64,000 bases of DNA from Sporolactobacillus terrae DSM 11697 (GCF_000648615.1 NZ_JFZC01000031.1:1-64000); one strand, 5' to 3'. Positions 1 to 9,015 are shown, numbered from the stretch's first letter. The notes: a model not told the origin generated them from the sequence alone. Numbers and translations are program-made.

Positions 1-144
1 TGAAAAAACGAAAAGGGTTATCTCCTTGTGGGGAAAGCGTTTTGGCCAGTTAGCAAATTAGGCTATGAATAATTCAGGTTTATTAATGACAATATGCTTT
101 GTATACTAAATTTATAAATAAATGTGACGGTTGAGGGATGGGCG

Positions 145-1074
145 ATGAGTCAGCATAAAGCAGATCTTATTCTGGTACTTGTGACGATGTTTTGGGGTTC
201 TTCCTATATTTTTATGAAAATAGGAATGGAAAGTTTAGCGGTATTTAATCTGATCGCACTTCGTTTTCTTGTAGCATTTGTAGTGACCGCCATTCTATTT
301 TTTCGCATGTTGGGAAAAATCGATTGGGTGACCGTGTTGTTCAGCATGATCCAGAGTGTGCTTTTACTCGGGGTATTTAGCTTTATTATGTATGGAATGA
401 AAACTGTTTCTACATCAAAAGCGGGTTTTCTTGTCAGTTTGACCGTTGTTTTTGTACCGCTTGTTCATGCATGCATTGTGAAAAAGCTTCCGGGAATACG
501 CGCTCTATGTGGTACACTGATCGCGCTTTTAGGGATTTATGTGCTGACCGGCGCCGCTTCAATTGGCTTAAATGCAGGTTCGCTGTTCCTGATCATCGCT
601 GCGCTGTTAAATGCAATTTATATCGAAATTACCGGTCGAATCATTCATCGCGTAAAGATTATTCCTTTTAGTATGTATCAGATGGGGTTTGTAGCGGCGG
701 TCGCATTTGTCTTTTCTGCTGCTTTTGAGCGGCCGCATTTGCCGGATTCTGCATCGGTATGGATTTCTGTACTTGGTCTTGGACTGCTTTGCAGTGCAGC
801 AGGCTATTTGCTTCAGGCGGCTGCACAAAGATATACAACATCGCTTCATGCGGGACTTATTTTCACGCTGGAACCGATCTTTGCTGTTTTCTTTGCGTTT
901 CTTGCAGACGGTGAGCATATGTCATTCCATGAATACGTCGGTGCCGTTCTTGTGTTGGCCAGCCTTGTCATTATGGAACTCAAGCCGCGATTTTTTCAAC
1001 ATATTAAAAGGGGGTTCCGTGCACGGATCATGCAGATAAAAACGAAATTTTCTCGTTTTGTTGCGAAGATTTGA
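145..1074 (+). CDS. EamA/DMT-family membrane transporter
   Basis: A 309-residue, almost entirely hydrophobic protein with about ten predicted membrane spans in two five-helix halves, the architecture of the drug/metabolite transporter (EamA) superfamily. Seen directly: a conserved N-terminal W-G-S-S-Y-I-F segment and the L-E-P-I-F-A-V-F-F-A segment in the second half, both characteristic of EamA domains. The substrate cannot be told; family members export amino acids or metabolites. An in-frame GTG lies at 124, but ATG 145 is preferred because GAGG sits 8 bases upstream. A TATACT hexamer at 101-106 could be its -10. The tail after about residue 285 is basic and cytoplasmic. The next gene is a two-component regulator, with no obvious functional link. 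Confidence 0.8.
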   Translation: MSQHKADLILVLVTMFWGSSYIFMKIGMESLAVFNLIALRFLVAFVVTAILFFRMLGKIDWVTVLFSMIQSVLLLGVFSFIMYGMKTVSTSKAGFLVSLTVVFVPLVHACIVKKLPGIRALCGTLIALLGIYVLTGAASIGLNAGSLFLIIAALLNAIYIEITGRIIHRVKIIPFSMYQMGFVAAVAFVFSAAFERPHLPDSASVWISVLGLGLLCSAAGYLLQAAAQRYTTSLHAGLIFTLEPIFAVFFAFLADGEHMSFHEYVGAVLVLASLVIMELKPRFFQHIKRGFRARIMQIKTKFSRFVAKI

Positions 1075-1172
1075 CGGATTTGGATGAAACGCACCCCTGA
1101 ATCGTTCAGATTCATGTTCTGTTCATAGTCTTGTTTCAAAATAAGAACATCGTTGTTGTAAAGGAGTTGCAG

Positions 1173-1853
1173 TTGACCTTGAAAAAAATTCTGGTCGTTG
1201 ATGATGATCCTCATATCCGTGAACTTGTCACGGTGTTCCTTGAAAATGAGGACTTTTCATGCATTGAAGCAGAAAACGGAGAACAGGGACTTGAACGTCT
1301 TGAGCAGGAAAATGCGGGCTTGATCATCTTAGATATTATGATGCCGGAGATGGATGGCTGGACGTTTTGCAGGCGCGTTCGCAAACGATGGCAGATTCCG
1401 ATTCTAATGCTGACAGCAAAGGGAGAGACAATGCAGAAAGTGAAAGGTTTTGAACTGGGGGCAGATGATTATCTCGTAAAACCGTTTGAACCAATCGAAC
1501 TTGTCATGCGTGTCAAAGCATTATTGAAACGGTATCAGGTTTCCGTATCGCAAACCGTTGAAGTCGGGCGTCTGATCTTAGACCGAAAATCCTACACGAT
1601 TTTCAAAGGTGATGCATCCATTATGATCCCTTTAAAGGAATTCGAGCTTCTCTTTATGCTCGCCGGTTCGCCCGGACGCACATTCACCCGTGATGACTTG
1701 ATCGAGAATATTTGGGGCTACGATTATGAAGGCGATGAACGTACGGTTGATGTGCATGTTAAGCGACTTCGCGAGCGATTCAGTACAGCTTCCAGCGGGT
1801 TCGAAATTAAAACAGTCCGCGGTTTGGGCTATCGATTGGAAGAAAGTAAATGA
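1173..1853 (+). CDS. OmpR-family response regulator
   Basis: A 226-residue response regulator. The N-terminal receiver domain (about residues 3-117) shows the acidic pocket D-D-D, the phospho-acceptor Asp in L-D-I-M-M-P, the switch Thr in M-L-T-A-K and the Lys in V-K-P-F. The C-terminal winged helix carries the typical D-V-H-V-K-R-L-R-E-R recognition region and a final G-L-G-Y-R-L. TTG 1173 is chosen because AAGGAG ends 6 bases upstream; the frame opens earlier without a good ribosome site. It overlaps the downstream kinase gene by ATGA, so the two are translationally coupled. The regulon is unknown; I cannot match the pair to a named system. Its neighbours give no clue to the signal. Confidence 0.9.
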   Translation: MTLKKILVVDDDPHIRELVTVFLENEDFSCIEAENGEQGLERLEQENAGLIILDIMMPEMDGWTFCRRVRKRWQIPILMLTAKGETMQKVKGFELGADDYLVKPFEPIELVMRVKALLKRYQVSVSQTVEVGRLILDRKSYTIFKGDASIMIPLKEFELLFMLAGSPGRTFTRDDLIENIWGYDYEGDERTVDVHVKRLRERFSTASSGFEIKTVRGLGYRLEESK

Positions 1854-2920
1854 AAAATCAATGCTCATCGAAACTGAAGGTACACAGTCTGGCAATTCTT
1901 TTATTACTTTCGATCGTTGTCTACTGGGTTTTGTTTTACTTCTTGCTTGAACTGTTTTTTTCTTGGCTTAGGGTTGCCATTCACCCAATCCTTTTGCATG
2001 TTGCAAGTGCATTGCTTGGATTGGCCCTTTTTGCTTTTGTGATGGCTCAGGTCGGAAAATATATGAAGCCGAAACGAATCAGCTACTTTCAAACGATCAT
2101 TCAAGCGATAAGGCAGATGGCAAAGGGAAATTTTGAAATCAATCTCGACATTCCTCTGCCGACGGATCAGAAAAGCCGGCATAATCCATTTGTACAGTTG
2201 GTTGACAGCGTGCATTATATGGCGAAGGAACTTGGCCAATTGGAGCGAGTGCGCCAGGAGTTTATTTCAAACGTCTCTCACGAAATTCAATCGCCGTTGA
2301 CGTCAATTAAAGGATTCGCCCGTGCATTAGAGAATGATCGCTTGCCAGAGAATAAGCGGATGCACTATTTAAATATCATTCAAAAAGAGGCGGATCGCTT
2401 ATCGAAGTTAAGTGATAACTTAATGAAATTAACGGCACTTGAAAACACTAAACATCCGATTCGTTTATCCAACTACCGACTGGATCGTCAAATTCGTTCT
2501 TGCCTGCTTGCGCTTGAGCCGCAGTGGACAAAGAAAGCACTAGATATGACTATCGAGCTCGATCCGATTACGATTGATGCGGATATTGATTTAATGAACC
2601 AGGTATGGATGAACTTAATCCACAACAGTATTAAATTTACACCGGAACATGGGAAGCTACAGGTAGAATTGAGCATTCGCGATGGGCGAATTATGTTCTG
2701 TCTATCCGACACAGGGATTGGGATTAAAAAAGAAGATTTCGTTCATTTATTTGAACGATTCTATAAAGCGGACCGCTCGCGGACAAAGCGTCAAGAAGGC
2801 AATGGACTTGGTTTGTCCATTGTGAAAAAAATTATCGATGTGCATCACGGAGAAATTCATGTACAAAGTGAATATCAGAAGGGGACGCGTTTTACAATAC
2901 TGCTCAATAAGAGTGGATAA
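1850..2920 (+). CDS. sensor histidine kinase (partner of preceding regulator)
   Basis: A 356-residue membrane histidine kinase. Two hydrophobic spans (about residues 13-40 and 47-68) are separated by only a few residues, so there is almost no extracellular sensing domain; this suggests intramembrane or partner-protein sensing. A HAMP-like linker follows, then the H-box with phospho-acceptor His144 in N-V-S-H-E-I-Q-S-P-L, and an ATPase domain with the N-box (N-L-I-H-N-S-I-K-F), D-T-G-I-G-I and G-N-G-L-G-L-S motifs. Start ATG 1850 overlaps the regulator stop. Function is transmembrane signalling to the preceding regulator; the stimulus is not inferable. Confidence 0.88.
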   Translation: MKNQCSSKLKVHSLAILLLLSIVVYWVLFYFLLELFFSWLRVAIHPILLHVASALLGLALFAFVMAQVGKYMKPKRISYFQTIIQAIRQMAKGNFEINLDIPLPTDQKSRHNPFVQLVDSVHYMAKELGQLERVRQEFISNVSHEIQSPLTSIKGFARALENDRLPENKRMHYLNIIQKEADRLSKLSDNLMKLTALENTKHPIRLSNYRLDRQIRSCLLALEPQWTKKALDMTIELDPITIDADIDLMNQVWMNLIHNSIKFTPEHGKLQVELSIRDGRIMFCLSDTGIGIKKEDFVHLFERFYKADRSRTKRQEGNGLGLSIVKKIIDVHHGEIHVQSEYQKGTRFTILLNKSG

Positions 2921-2923
2921 AGC

Positions 2924-3022
2924 TTAATTGCTGACAATCGCAATAATGAAGGCGGATATTGAGGAAAGTACAAGTGCAGCAATCATCAGGTAAACAATAA
3001 ATTTAAACAGTTTCTTATGCAT
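2924..3022 (-). CDS. prli42: 32-residue membrane peptide, Prli42-like
   Basis: A tiny gene on the minus strand encoding M-H-K-K-L-F-K-F-I-V-Y-L-M-I followed by one hydrophobic helix and a short polar end, 32 residues in all. Size, lysine-rich start, the V-Y-L-M-I-x-A stretch and single span resemble Prli42, the roughly 31-residue membrane peptide reported to anchor the Listeria stressosome, which is widespread in Bacillales. Support for a real gene: AAGGGAATTTAGGAC just before ATG, and a near-consensus SigA promoter on the same strand at 3056-3085. It is convergent with the upstream kinase gene and divergent from the peptidase. Identification rests on pattern resemblance only; no stressosome genes lie in the window. 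Confidence 0.65.
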   Translation of the reverse strand: MHKKLFKFIVYLMIAALVLSSISAFIIAIVSN

Positions 3023-3055
3023 GTCCTAAATTCCCTTCATTGCTTTTTCCTAACT

Positions 3056-3085
3056 ATTATAGTAGATAATCCGCCAAGCTTTCAA
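3056..3085 (-). promoter_or_regulatory. SigA promoter for the 32-residue peptide gene
   Basis: On the minus strand TTGAAA (3080-3085) and TATAAT (3056-3061) are separated by 18 bases, close to the vegetative SigA consensus. Start of transcription would fall near 3049, about 27 bases ahead of the small gene's ATG. Confidence 0.65.
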
Positions 3086-3195
3086 TAGTTAAACGCGTTT
3101 GGTTAAAAAAGGTATGGTATGATAAGAGTGGCTATTGAGATCGAACCGATGCACCTCGTATCGGTTCTTAAAAGTTTTCTAGGTGGGTGAATGGA

Positions 3196-4317
3196 TTGAT
3201 CAATCAAGAACGTTTGGTTACTAATTTTTGTGAACTCGTTCAAGTCGATTCGGAAACAGGAAATGAAGGACAGATTTTTAAAGTCCTTAAAAACAAATTG
3301 TTGGCTTTGGGCTTAGATGTAAAAGAAGACCAGGCACAACAGAAAACCGGACATGGTGCCAGCAACTTAATCGCGACACTCCCCGGTACGATAAAAGGAA
3401 CACCGATCGCACTGAGTACACATATGGATACGGTTGTTCCCGGAAAAGGGATTAAGCCCGTCATTGCAGACGGGTTCATTGCTTCTGATGGAACGACAAT
3501 TCTTGGTTCAGACGATAAAGCAGGAGTATCCGCGATTCTGGAAGCGATTCAAGTCATTAAAGAAAATCAAAAAGATCACGCCGAGGTTCAAATCATTATT
3601 ACAGTCGGCGAGGAGTCCGGGTTACGCGGGGCAAAAGCGCTTGATCGATCGCTCGTCCATGCGCAGTATGGTTTTGCTTTAGACAGTGACGGACCTGTTG
3701 GCGATATTGTTGTCGCCGCTCCTTTTCAGACGAAGCTGTTGGCAGAAGTCTATGGAAAGACGGCACATGCCGGCATTGAACCTGAAAAAGGAATCTCGGC
3801 TATTTCCATTGCTGCAAAAGCGATTGCACGCATGCCGCTCGGGCGTATCGACCGAGAAACGACTGCAAACATTGGTCGTTTTGAAGGTGGACAAGCCACT
3901 AATATTGTCTGTGATTATGTAAAAGTCCTCGCAGAAACGCGTTCACTAAATCAGTCAAAAATGGAAAAACAAGCGGAGATCATGACTCGCGCTTTTGAAG
4001 ATGCTGCAAACGAATACGGCGGGAAGGCAGACGTGCATACTGAATACATGTATCCGGGCTACCGATTTGGCCGTGAGGACCGTGTTGTTCAACTCGCAAC
4101 AAGAGCAATCAATGCAATCGGAAGAACGCCGAGACTGCTTCAGAGCGGCGGTGGCAGTGATGCAAATGTTATTTCCGGTCAGGGACTTCCAACCGTAAAC
4201 CTTGGTGTTGGCTATGAAGAAATTCATACGGTTAAGGAAAAAATTGCAATTGAAGAACTTGTGAAAACAGGTGAGTTAGTTCTTGCGTTGATCGATCAGG
4301 CAACGAACGAAGGGTAA
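3196..4317 (+). CDS. yqjE: M20 family tripeptidase-like zinc peptidase (YqjE-like)
   Basis: A 373-residue M20-family metallopeptidase close to PepT/YqjE. Zinc and catalytic motifs visible: H-M-D-T-V-V-P-G, S-D-D-K-A-G, G-E-E-S-G-L, A-L-D-S-D-G and the late G-Y-E-E-I-H-T His. The inserted dimerisation domain lies around residues 180-290. It probably releases N-terminal residues from short peptides in the cytoplasm. GTG 3187 is in frame but sits directly on the ribosome site; TTG 3196 has AGGTGGG 8 bases upstream and gives the family start M-I-N-Q-E-R-L. The order with dinB and rnz matches yqjE-yqjH-yqjK of B. subtilis, which supports the assignment. Confidence 0.87.
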   Translation: MINQERLVTNFCELVQVDSETGNEGQIFKVLKNKLLALGLDVKEDQAQQKTGHGASNLIATLPGTIKGTPIALSTHMDTVVPGKGIKPVIADGFIASDGTTILGSDDKAGVSAILEAIQVIKENQKDHAEVQIIITVGEESGLRGAKALDRSLVHAQYGFALDSDGPVGDIVVAAPFQTKLLAEVYGKTAHAGIEPEKGISAISIAAKAIARMPLGRIDRETTANIGRFEGGQATNIVCDYVKVLAETRSLNQSKMEKQAEIMTRAFEDAANEYGGKADVHTEYMYPGYRFGREDRVVQLATRAINAIGRTPRLLQSGGGSDANVISGQGLPTVNLGVGYEEIHTVKEKIAIEELVKTGELVLALIDQATNEG

Positions 4318-4337
4318 ATCATATCTAAGGACGGAGA

Positions 4338-5555
4338 ATGATGATGGCGAATGCACGAGTCATTTTTCATGTTGATATGAACAGCTTCTATGCATCAGTG
4401 GAAATTGCAAATCATCCTGAATTGAGAGGCAAGCCGTTGGCGATTGCCGGAAAAGCGGAGGAACGGCACGGGATCGTCGTAACCAGCAGTTACGAAGCAA
4501 GAAAAATGGGTGTGCGAACGACCATGACGGTTCGCGAAGCGAAGCAAAAATGCCCGCAGCTCATTGTTCGTCATCCTGATTTCTCGCTCTATAGAAGGAC
4601 ATCGGAGCAACTATTTACAATGTTGAAAGACTATACGAACCTTGTAGAGAAAGCCTCCATTGATGAAGGGTATCTTGACGTCAGCCACTGGATTCATCGC
4701 AGGCATCCTCTGAACTTGGCAAATGAGATCCAGAGCCGCATTCGAGAGGAACTTCATTTGCCATGCAGCATAGGGATTGCCCCCAATAAATTTCTTGCAA
4801 AAATGGCATCTAATCGGAAAAAGCCAATGGGGATCACCGTGATACGTAAGCGTGATCTCCCACAAACGCTATGGCCGTTGCCTATTGGAAAAATGCATGG
4901 CGTTGGTCCAAAGACTGAAGAGAAATTCAGTTTAGCGGGAATCAAGACGATCGGCGATCTGGCTGCAAGAAATCCTGATGCTATTGAAAGAAAATATGGA
5001 ATAAACGGCAGGCGTCTGCATGACTTTGCAAATGGATGGGACGTGCGTCCGGTTGACCCGGATTCATGGGACCGTTATAAAAGTATTGGTCATTCAATGA
5101 CTTTATCTCATGACACCGTTGATCTTAAAATGATTTATGAGACAATGCAGCAATTAGCGGGCAAGCTTGAGATGAAATTAAAACGGGAGCATGTGGCAAG
5201 CTACGAATTGGTTGTCATGATCCGTTATCATGATTGGAAGACAATTACGCGGCACAAGTCCACCATGCAGCCTTTGCGTTCTAGGCAGGAGATCTTGAAT
5301 CTGGCTTTTTCTGTCTTCCAAGCCAACTGGAGCGGTGAGGCTGTGCGGCTTCTTGGGATCACGCTCGCATCGTTTCAAGCGATTAGTGAATCAACAAAAC
5401 AGCTCGATCTTTTTTCTTATCAGAATGACATTCAGACCGAGGAGCTGGTTGACTTAATTGATCGAATCAATGATCAATTTGGTGAAAATACGCTGCTTCC
5501 TGCTACACGTCTTCTGAATAAAAAACGTTCCGAGTCTCCGGATTCCGGTTGTTGA
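4338..5555 (+). CDS. dinB: DNA polymerase IV (Y family)
   Basis: A 405-residue Y-family translesion polymerase. The catalytic acidic residues are seen in H-V-D-M-N-S-F-Y-A-S-V-E near the start and in the S-I-D-E-G-Y-L-D motif at about 107-114; the helix-hairpin-helix region G-K-M-H-G-V-G-P-K-T follows, then the little-finger domain. Near the C terminus Q-L-D-L-F is a typical sliding-clamp binding motif. It replicates past damaged bases with low fidelity. Three ATG codons in a row (4338, 4341, 4344) make the exact start uncertain; AAGG 7 bases before 4338 and GGAG 7 bases before 4344 are both possible. It follows the peptidase gene by 20 bases and is likely co-transcribed. Confidence 0.95.
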   Translation: MMMANARVIFHVDMNSFYASVEIANHPELRGKPLAIAGKAEERHGIVVTSSYEARKMGVRTTMTVREAKQKCPQLIVRHPDFSLYRRTSEQLFTMLKDYTNLVEKASIDEGYLDVSHWIHRRHPLNLANEIQSRIREELHLPCSIGIAPNKFLAKMASNRKKPMGITVIRKRDLPQTLWPLPIGKMHGVGPKTEEKFSLAGIKTIGDLAARNPDAIERKYGINGRRLHDFANGWDVRPVDPDSWDRYKSIGHSMTLSHDTVDLKMIYETMQQLAGKLEMKLKREHVASYELVVMIRYHDWKTITRHKSTMQPLRSRQEILNLAFSVFQANWSGEAVRLLGITLASFQAISESTKQLDLFSYQNDIQTEELVDLIDRINDQFGENTLLPATRLLNKKRSESPDSGC

Positions 5556-5596
5556 TCTCTACATAAAGAAGGTTCGCGTGACAAAGGATGGATAGA

Positions 5597-6532
5597 ATGA
5601 AATTTACTTTTTTAGGCACCGGAGCGGGAATGCCGGCGAAGGAAAGAAACGTAACTTCTATGGCACTCAGTTTCCCGGAATACGATGGTGACCTCTGGCT
5701 CTTTGATTGTGGTGAGGGAACGCAACGGCAAATTCTCTACACGGCAGTGAAATTAACGAAATTAACGGCTGTTTTTGTAACGCATCTGCATGGAGATCAT
5801 TTATTTGGCCTTCCAGGCATACTAGGCAGCCGGTCGTTTCAAGGTGCTGAACATCCATTGGAACTTATTGGACCAAAGGGATTAAAAGCTTTTGTTGAGA
5901 CTTCGCTTCAGGTTTCAGGGACACATCTGCATTATCCCTTGGCGATTCACGAGATTGAGTCAAAGGGAAAGGTTTATGAAAATGAACATTTCATTGTTCA
6001 TGCATGTGAACTGGATCATGGGATTCAAAGTCTTGGTTACAGGATTACCGAGAAGGACCAACCTGGAGAACTGCTTGTTGATAAGTTGATGGATCTTGGT
6101 ATTCGACCGGGTCCTATCTACAAAAAAATTAAGGAACAGAGTCAAGTGATCTTGCCTGATGGACGAACACTAGAGACCGCTCCTTTTATCGGCAAAAAAA
6201 AGAAGGGACGCCATGTGGTGGTTTTAGGCGATACGCGGCCATGTCAAGCTGCACTTAATCTCGCCGAACATGCGGATGTGCTCGTTCATGAAGCAACCTT
6301 TAATGGTCAAAGTGCTCGTTTGGCGCATGATTATCATCATTCAACATCAATTCAAGCAGCGGAAATGGCGCAAAAAGCTGAGGTGAAGCAGCTGATTTTG
6401 GCTCATTTAAGTTCCAGATACCAGAAAAAAGAACAGCATGCACTATTAAAAGAAGCTAAATCTGTTTTTAAGCAGACCTATTTAGCGCATGATTTCTGGA
6501 CTTTTGAGTTGCCTTATCAGCAACGATCTTAA
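5597..6532 (+). CDS. rnz: ribonuclease Z
   Basis: A 311-residue metallo-beta-lactamase-fold endonuclease that trims tRNA 3' ends. Zinc ligands are seen in T-H-L-H-G-D-H (about residues 60-66), in the downstream E-L-D-H-G, in V-L-G-D-T and in the late A-H-L-S-S-R. Length and the opening M-K-F-T-F-L-G-T match bacterial RNase Z. ATG 5597 is preferred over ATG 5588, which overlaps the AAAGGA ribosome site; that site lies 8 bases from 5597. The gene closes the yqjE-dinB-rnz cluster and ends before a strong bidirectional terminator. Confidence 0.94.
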   Translation: MKFTFLGTGAGMPAKERNVTSMALSFPEYDGDLWLFDCGEGTQRQILYTAVKLTKLTAVFVTHLHGDHLFGLPGILGSRSFQGAEHPLELIGPKGLKAFVETSLQVSGTHLHYPLAIHEIESKGKVYENEHFIVHACELDHGIQSLGYRITEKDQPGELLVDKLMDLGIRPGPIYKKIKEQSQVILPDGRTLETAPFIGKKKKGRHVVVLGDTRPCQAALNLAEHADVLVHEATFNGQSARLAHDYHHSTSIQAAEMAQKAEVKQLILAHLSSRYQKKEQHALLKEAKSVFKQTYLAHDFWTFELPYQQRS

Positions 6533-6591
6533 TCAATAGAACGAGATTAGGATCGGAAATAATCGCCGAACCTTAGCTTTCAATTGATGAT

Positions 6592-6633
6592 ACACAAAAA
6601 AAGATTCCCACATAAGGGAATCTTTTTTTGTGT
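6592..6633. terminator. bidirectional terminator between rnz and amt
   Basis: A perfect 18-base-pair inverted repeat (6592-6609 and 6616-6633) with a 6-base loop. The arms begin and end in A- and T-runs, so each strand has a U-rich tail; it can end both rnz (plus) and the ammonium transporter (minus). Confidence 0.9.
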
Positions 6634-6660
6634 ATCTAATAATTTATTAAGTATTTTTAG

Positions 6661-7923
6661 TTATTTTCCTTCAGTTTCGCCATAGCCGTAAGCACCGTGT
6701 TCGCTGATATCAAGACCCGCTTTTTCAGCTTCCGCGGATACACGAAGACCGATGGTTGCTTTGATGATTGAGAGCACAATCAAGGAAGCGACAGCTACGA
6801 AAGCGAATGCTGCGATTACACCAAGTGCTTGAACGCCTAATTGATAGAGACCGCCGCCGTAGAAGAGACCCGGTTTGCCGACTCCGGCCAGTTCAACAAG
6901 CTTCGGTGCTGCAAAGAATCCGGTAGAAAGTGTACCGATAACACCCGAAATACCATGAACAGAGAATGCGTAAATCGGATCATCGAGTCCTTTGCTTTCA
7001 AGGAAGATTGAAGTCCAGTAAGTAAAGGCACCGGCAACAGCTCCGATTACGATTGCTGCCCATGGTTCAACGAACGCACAGGAAGCAGTGATCGCTACGA
7101 GCGCTGCAAGCACGCCGTTACACATTGCACCGATATCTGCTTTCTTCGATAGGATCATTGCTGCAAACAAAGCACCAAGTGCACCGGCTGCTGCTGCCAA
7201 GTTCGTTGTTAAAGCAACATAGCCGAAGAACTGACCGTATCCAGAAGTTGCGACACCCGTGGATACCGTGCTTCCGGCATTAAATCCAAACCAGCCGATC
7301 CAAAGGATGAATGTACCAAGGAAAACAAAAGGAATGTTGTGAGCCGGGATTGTTTTTGCTTTTCCATCAACAAATTTTCCGATTCTCGGTCCAAGGAGAA
7401 GTGTACCGATTAGCGCAGCAGTCGCACCTTGAAGGTGAACGACTGTTGATCCAGCAAAATCCTGCATGCCGAGCGTGCTCAACCAGCCGCCGCCCCATAC
7501 CCAGTGTCCGACGACTGGATAAATAATGGCAACAAAGACTGTGCCAAAGACAAAGTAAACAGCCAGTTTTGCACGTTCTGCAAAGCCGCCCCATGCAATC
7601 GCAAGAGATACAGCGGCAAATGCGAGTTGGAACAAGAAGAAAATAGAATCATAGCCGCTTGGAACACCGCTTAAGAAAAATTTAGAAGTTCCAATGAATG
7701 CATTACCATCACCGAAAGCGATGCCGTAACCAACCGCCCAATAAACAATTGAAGAAAGTGCAAGCGTAATAATTTGCTTACCGGTAATATGGCCCGCATT
7801 TTTGCTTTGCAGTGATCCTGCTTCAAGAAATGCAAAACCAGCTTGCATAAGGAGAACTAAGATTGCTGCAACCATTACCCATAATGAATCCAAACTAAAT
7901 GTAATTGCATCTGTTGCTTTCAT
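6661..7923 (-). CDS. amt: ammonium transporter (Amt family)
   Basis: A 420-residue protein with eleven predicted spans and Amt/Mep hallmarks: F-L-E-A-G at the first helix, the ammonium-pore segments around W-V-W-G-G-G-W and H-L-Q-G-A-T-A, and the conserved F-S-V-H-G-I-S-G-V-I-G-T near residues 320-332. It takes up ammonium under nitrogen limitation. In B. subtilis the homologue nrgA is followed by the PII gene nrgB/glnK; here no PII gene follows, since the next item downstream is the terminator behind rnz. The cytoplasmic tail is short (E-H-G-A-Y-G-Y-G-E-T-E-G-K). The upstream region holds a GlnR/TnrA-like box. Ribosome site AAGGGGG precedes ATG at about 11 bases. Confidence 0.95.
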   Translation of the reverse strand: MKATDAITFSLDSLWVMVAAILVLLMQAGFAFLEAGSLQSKNAGHITGKQIITLALSSIVYWAVGYGIAFGDGNAFIGTSKFFLSGVPSGYDSIFFLFQLAFAAVSLAIAWGGFAERAKLAVYFVFGTVFVAIIYPVVGHWVWGGGWLSTLGMQDFAGSTVVHLQGATAALIGTLLLGPRIGKFVDGKAKTIPAHNIPFVFLGTFILWIGWFGFNAGSTVSTGVATSGYGQFFGYVALTTNLAAAAGALGALFAAMILSKKADIGAMCNGVLAALVAITASCAFVEPWAAIVIGAVAGAFTYWTSIFLESKGLDDPIYAFSVHGISGVIGTLSTGFFAAPKLVELAGVGKPGLFYGGGLYQLGVQALGVIAAFAFVAVASLIVLSIIKATIGLRVSAEAEKAGLDISEHGAYGYGETEGK

Positions 7924-7955
7924 TAAATGAATGCCCCCTTCTTTATGATGTAGTA

Positions 7956-7986
7956 ATTATAACATACGGTGTCAGTAAATGTTACA
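7956..7986 (-). promoter_or_regulatory. amt promoter with overlapping GlnR/TnrA-type box
   Basis: On the minus strand TATAAT (7956-7961) is a clear -10. The dyad TGTCAGTAAATGTTACA at 7970-7986 fits the GlnR/TnrA consensus TGTNANAWWWTNTNACA at all but one fixed position. It covers the expected -35 region, a position more typical of repression by GlnR than of activation by TnrA, whose activating sites usually lie near -50. A weaker second match lies at 8033-8049. Regulation by nitrogen status is inferred. Confidence 0.6.
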
Positions 7987-8199
7987 ACAAAATATTAAAA
8001 ATATTCCATTATTTTTGAAAGCCCTTACATAAGCTACAATTTTGTCACGATTAAAAAGTCTGCCTTGGATCTGTCCAAATCAGAAGATTTCTTTTTCGGA
8101 CACTGCTCATTGCTAAATTGTTTTGCATTGTTATAAACTCTCTATAATAATAGAAATGGTAAAACGGTACAATGCGTACTTACTCTGAGGTGGAACTTT

Positions 8200-8985
8200 A
8201 TGAAATTAACGAATAAAATGGTTGTCATCACCGGGGCATCCAGCGGACTTGGCAGGGAACTGTCCATTCTGTGTGCCGCCAATGGTGCGCATATCATTAT
8301 GCTTGCCCGCAGCACAGCAAAATTGAAAACCTTAAAAGATAAAATCGAACAATCAGGCGGCCGTGCGGTTTATGAATCATTAGACATTACTGATGCAAAA
8401 CAGGTTCATTTAACGTTTCAGGCAATCATGGAAAAATTTAAGCGCATCGATCTGCTGATCAATTGTGCGGGCGTCGGCTATTTTCAGCCGCTTACTGAAA
8501 TGAATACGGAGGAAATTGATCAAATGATTGCAGTCAATGTACGCGGGCTTATTTATTGCACACATGAGGCTGCTCAAGCGATGGAAGCGCAAAAATGCGG
8601 CTCCATCGTTATGATTGCTTCTCAGGCGGGGATTATAACGACACCGAAGTCTGTTGTTTATGGTGCAACGAAGCACGCCGTGATCGGTTTTGCGAACGGC
8701 GTACGTATGGAACTTGAAGAAGCGGGTGTTCATGTAACGGTTGTAAATCCTGGACCAATCCGTACACCGTTCATGAACAATGCGGATCCAACGGGTAATT
8801 ATCGGAAGCGCGTCGACCGATTCATGCTTGATCCGCGCCACACAGCCGAACGTATTTTGCATGCTGTAGGCAAAAATAAACGGACATTAAATCTTCCGTG
8901 GTATATGGGGATTGGCTCAAAGGTATATCAATGCGTTCCTGCAGTTTTCGAAAAGGTGTGCGGCCCTTTTTTACGAATGAAGTGA
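8200..8985 (+). CDS. yqjQ: short-chain dehydrogenase/reductase (YqjQ-like)
   Basis: A 261-residue classical SDR. The nucleotide-binding T-G-A-S-S-G-L-G lies at residues 11-18, the N-C-A-G-V-G motif near 89, a catalytic Ser in I-A-S-Q-A-G and the catalytic pair Y-x-x-x-K in V-Y-G-A-T-K near 156-160. It is an NAD(P)-dependent oxidoreductase of unknown substrate. The proximity to yqjE/dinB/rnz orthologues and overall resemblance suggest B. subtilis YqjQ. ATG 8200 follows GAGGTGGAA. The C-terminal stretch after about residue 215 is basic and hydrophobic and could touch the membrane. It is separated from the aco operon by an independent promoter. Confidence 0.82.
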   Translation: MKLTNKMVVITGASSGLGRELSILCAANGAHIIMLARSTAKLKTLKDKIEQSGGRAVYESLDITDAKQVHLTFQAIMEKFKRIDLLINCAGVGYFQPLTEMNTEEIDQMIAVNVRGLIYCTHEAAQAMEAQKCGSIVMIASQAGIITTPKSVVYGATKHAVIGFANGVRMELEEAGVHVTVVNPGPIRTPFMNNADPTGNYRKRVDRFMLDPRHTAERILHAVGKNKRTLNLPWYMGIGSKVYQCVPAVFEKVCGPFLRMK

Positions 8986-9015
8986 AAAAGCGGCAAGCAG
9001 TCGCATATAAATATT

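Noticed and set aside
8410-8862. 150-codon frame antisense to the yqjQ-like gene
   Set aside because: Antisense shadow; no start signal and no recognisable domain.
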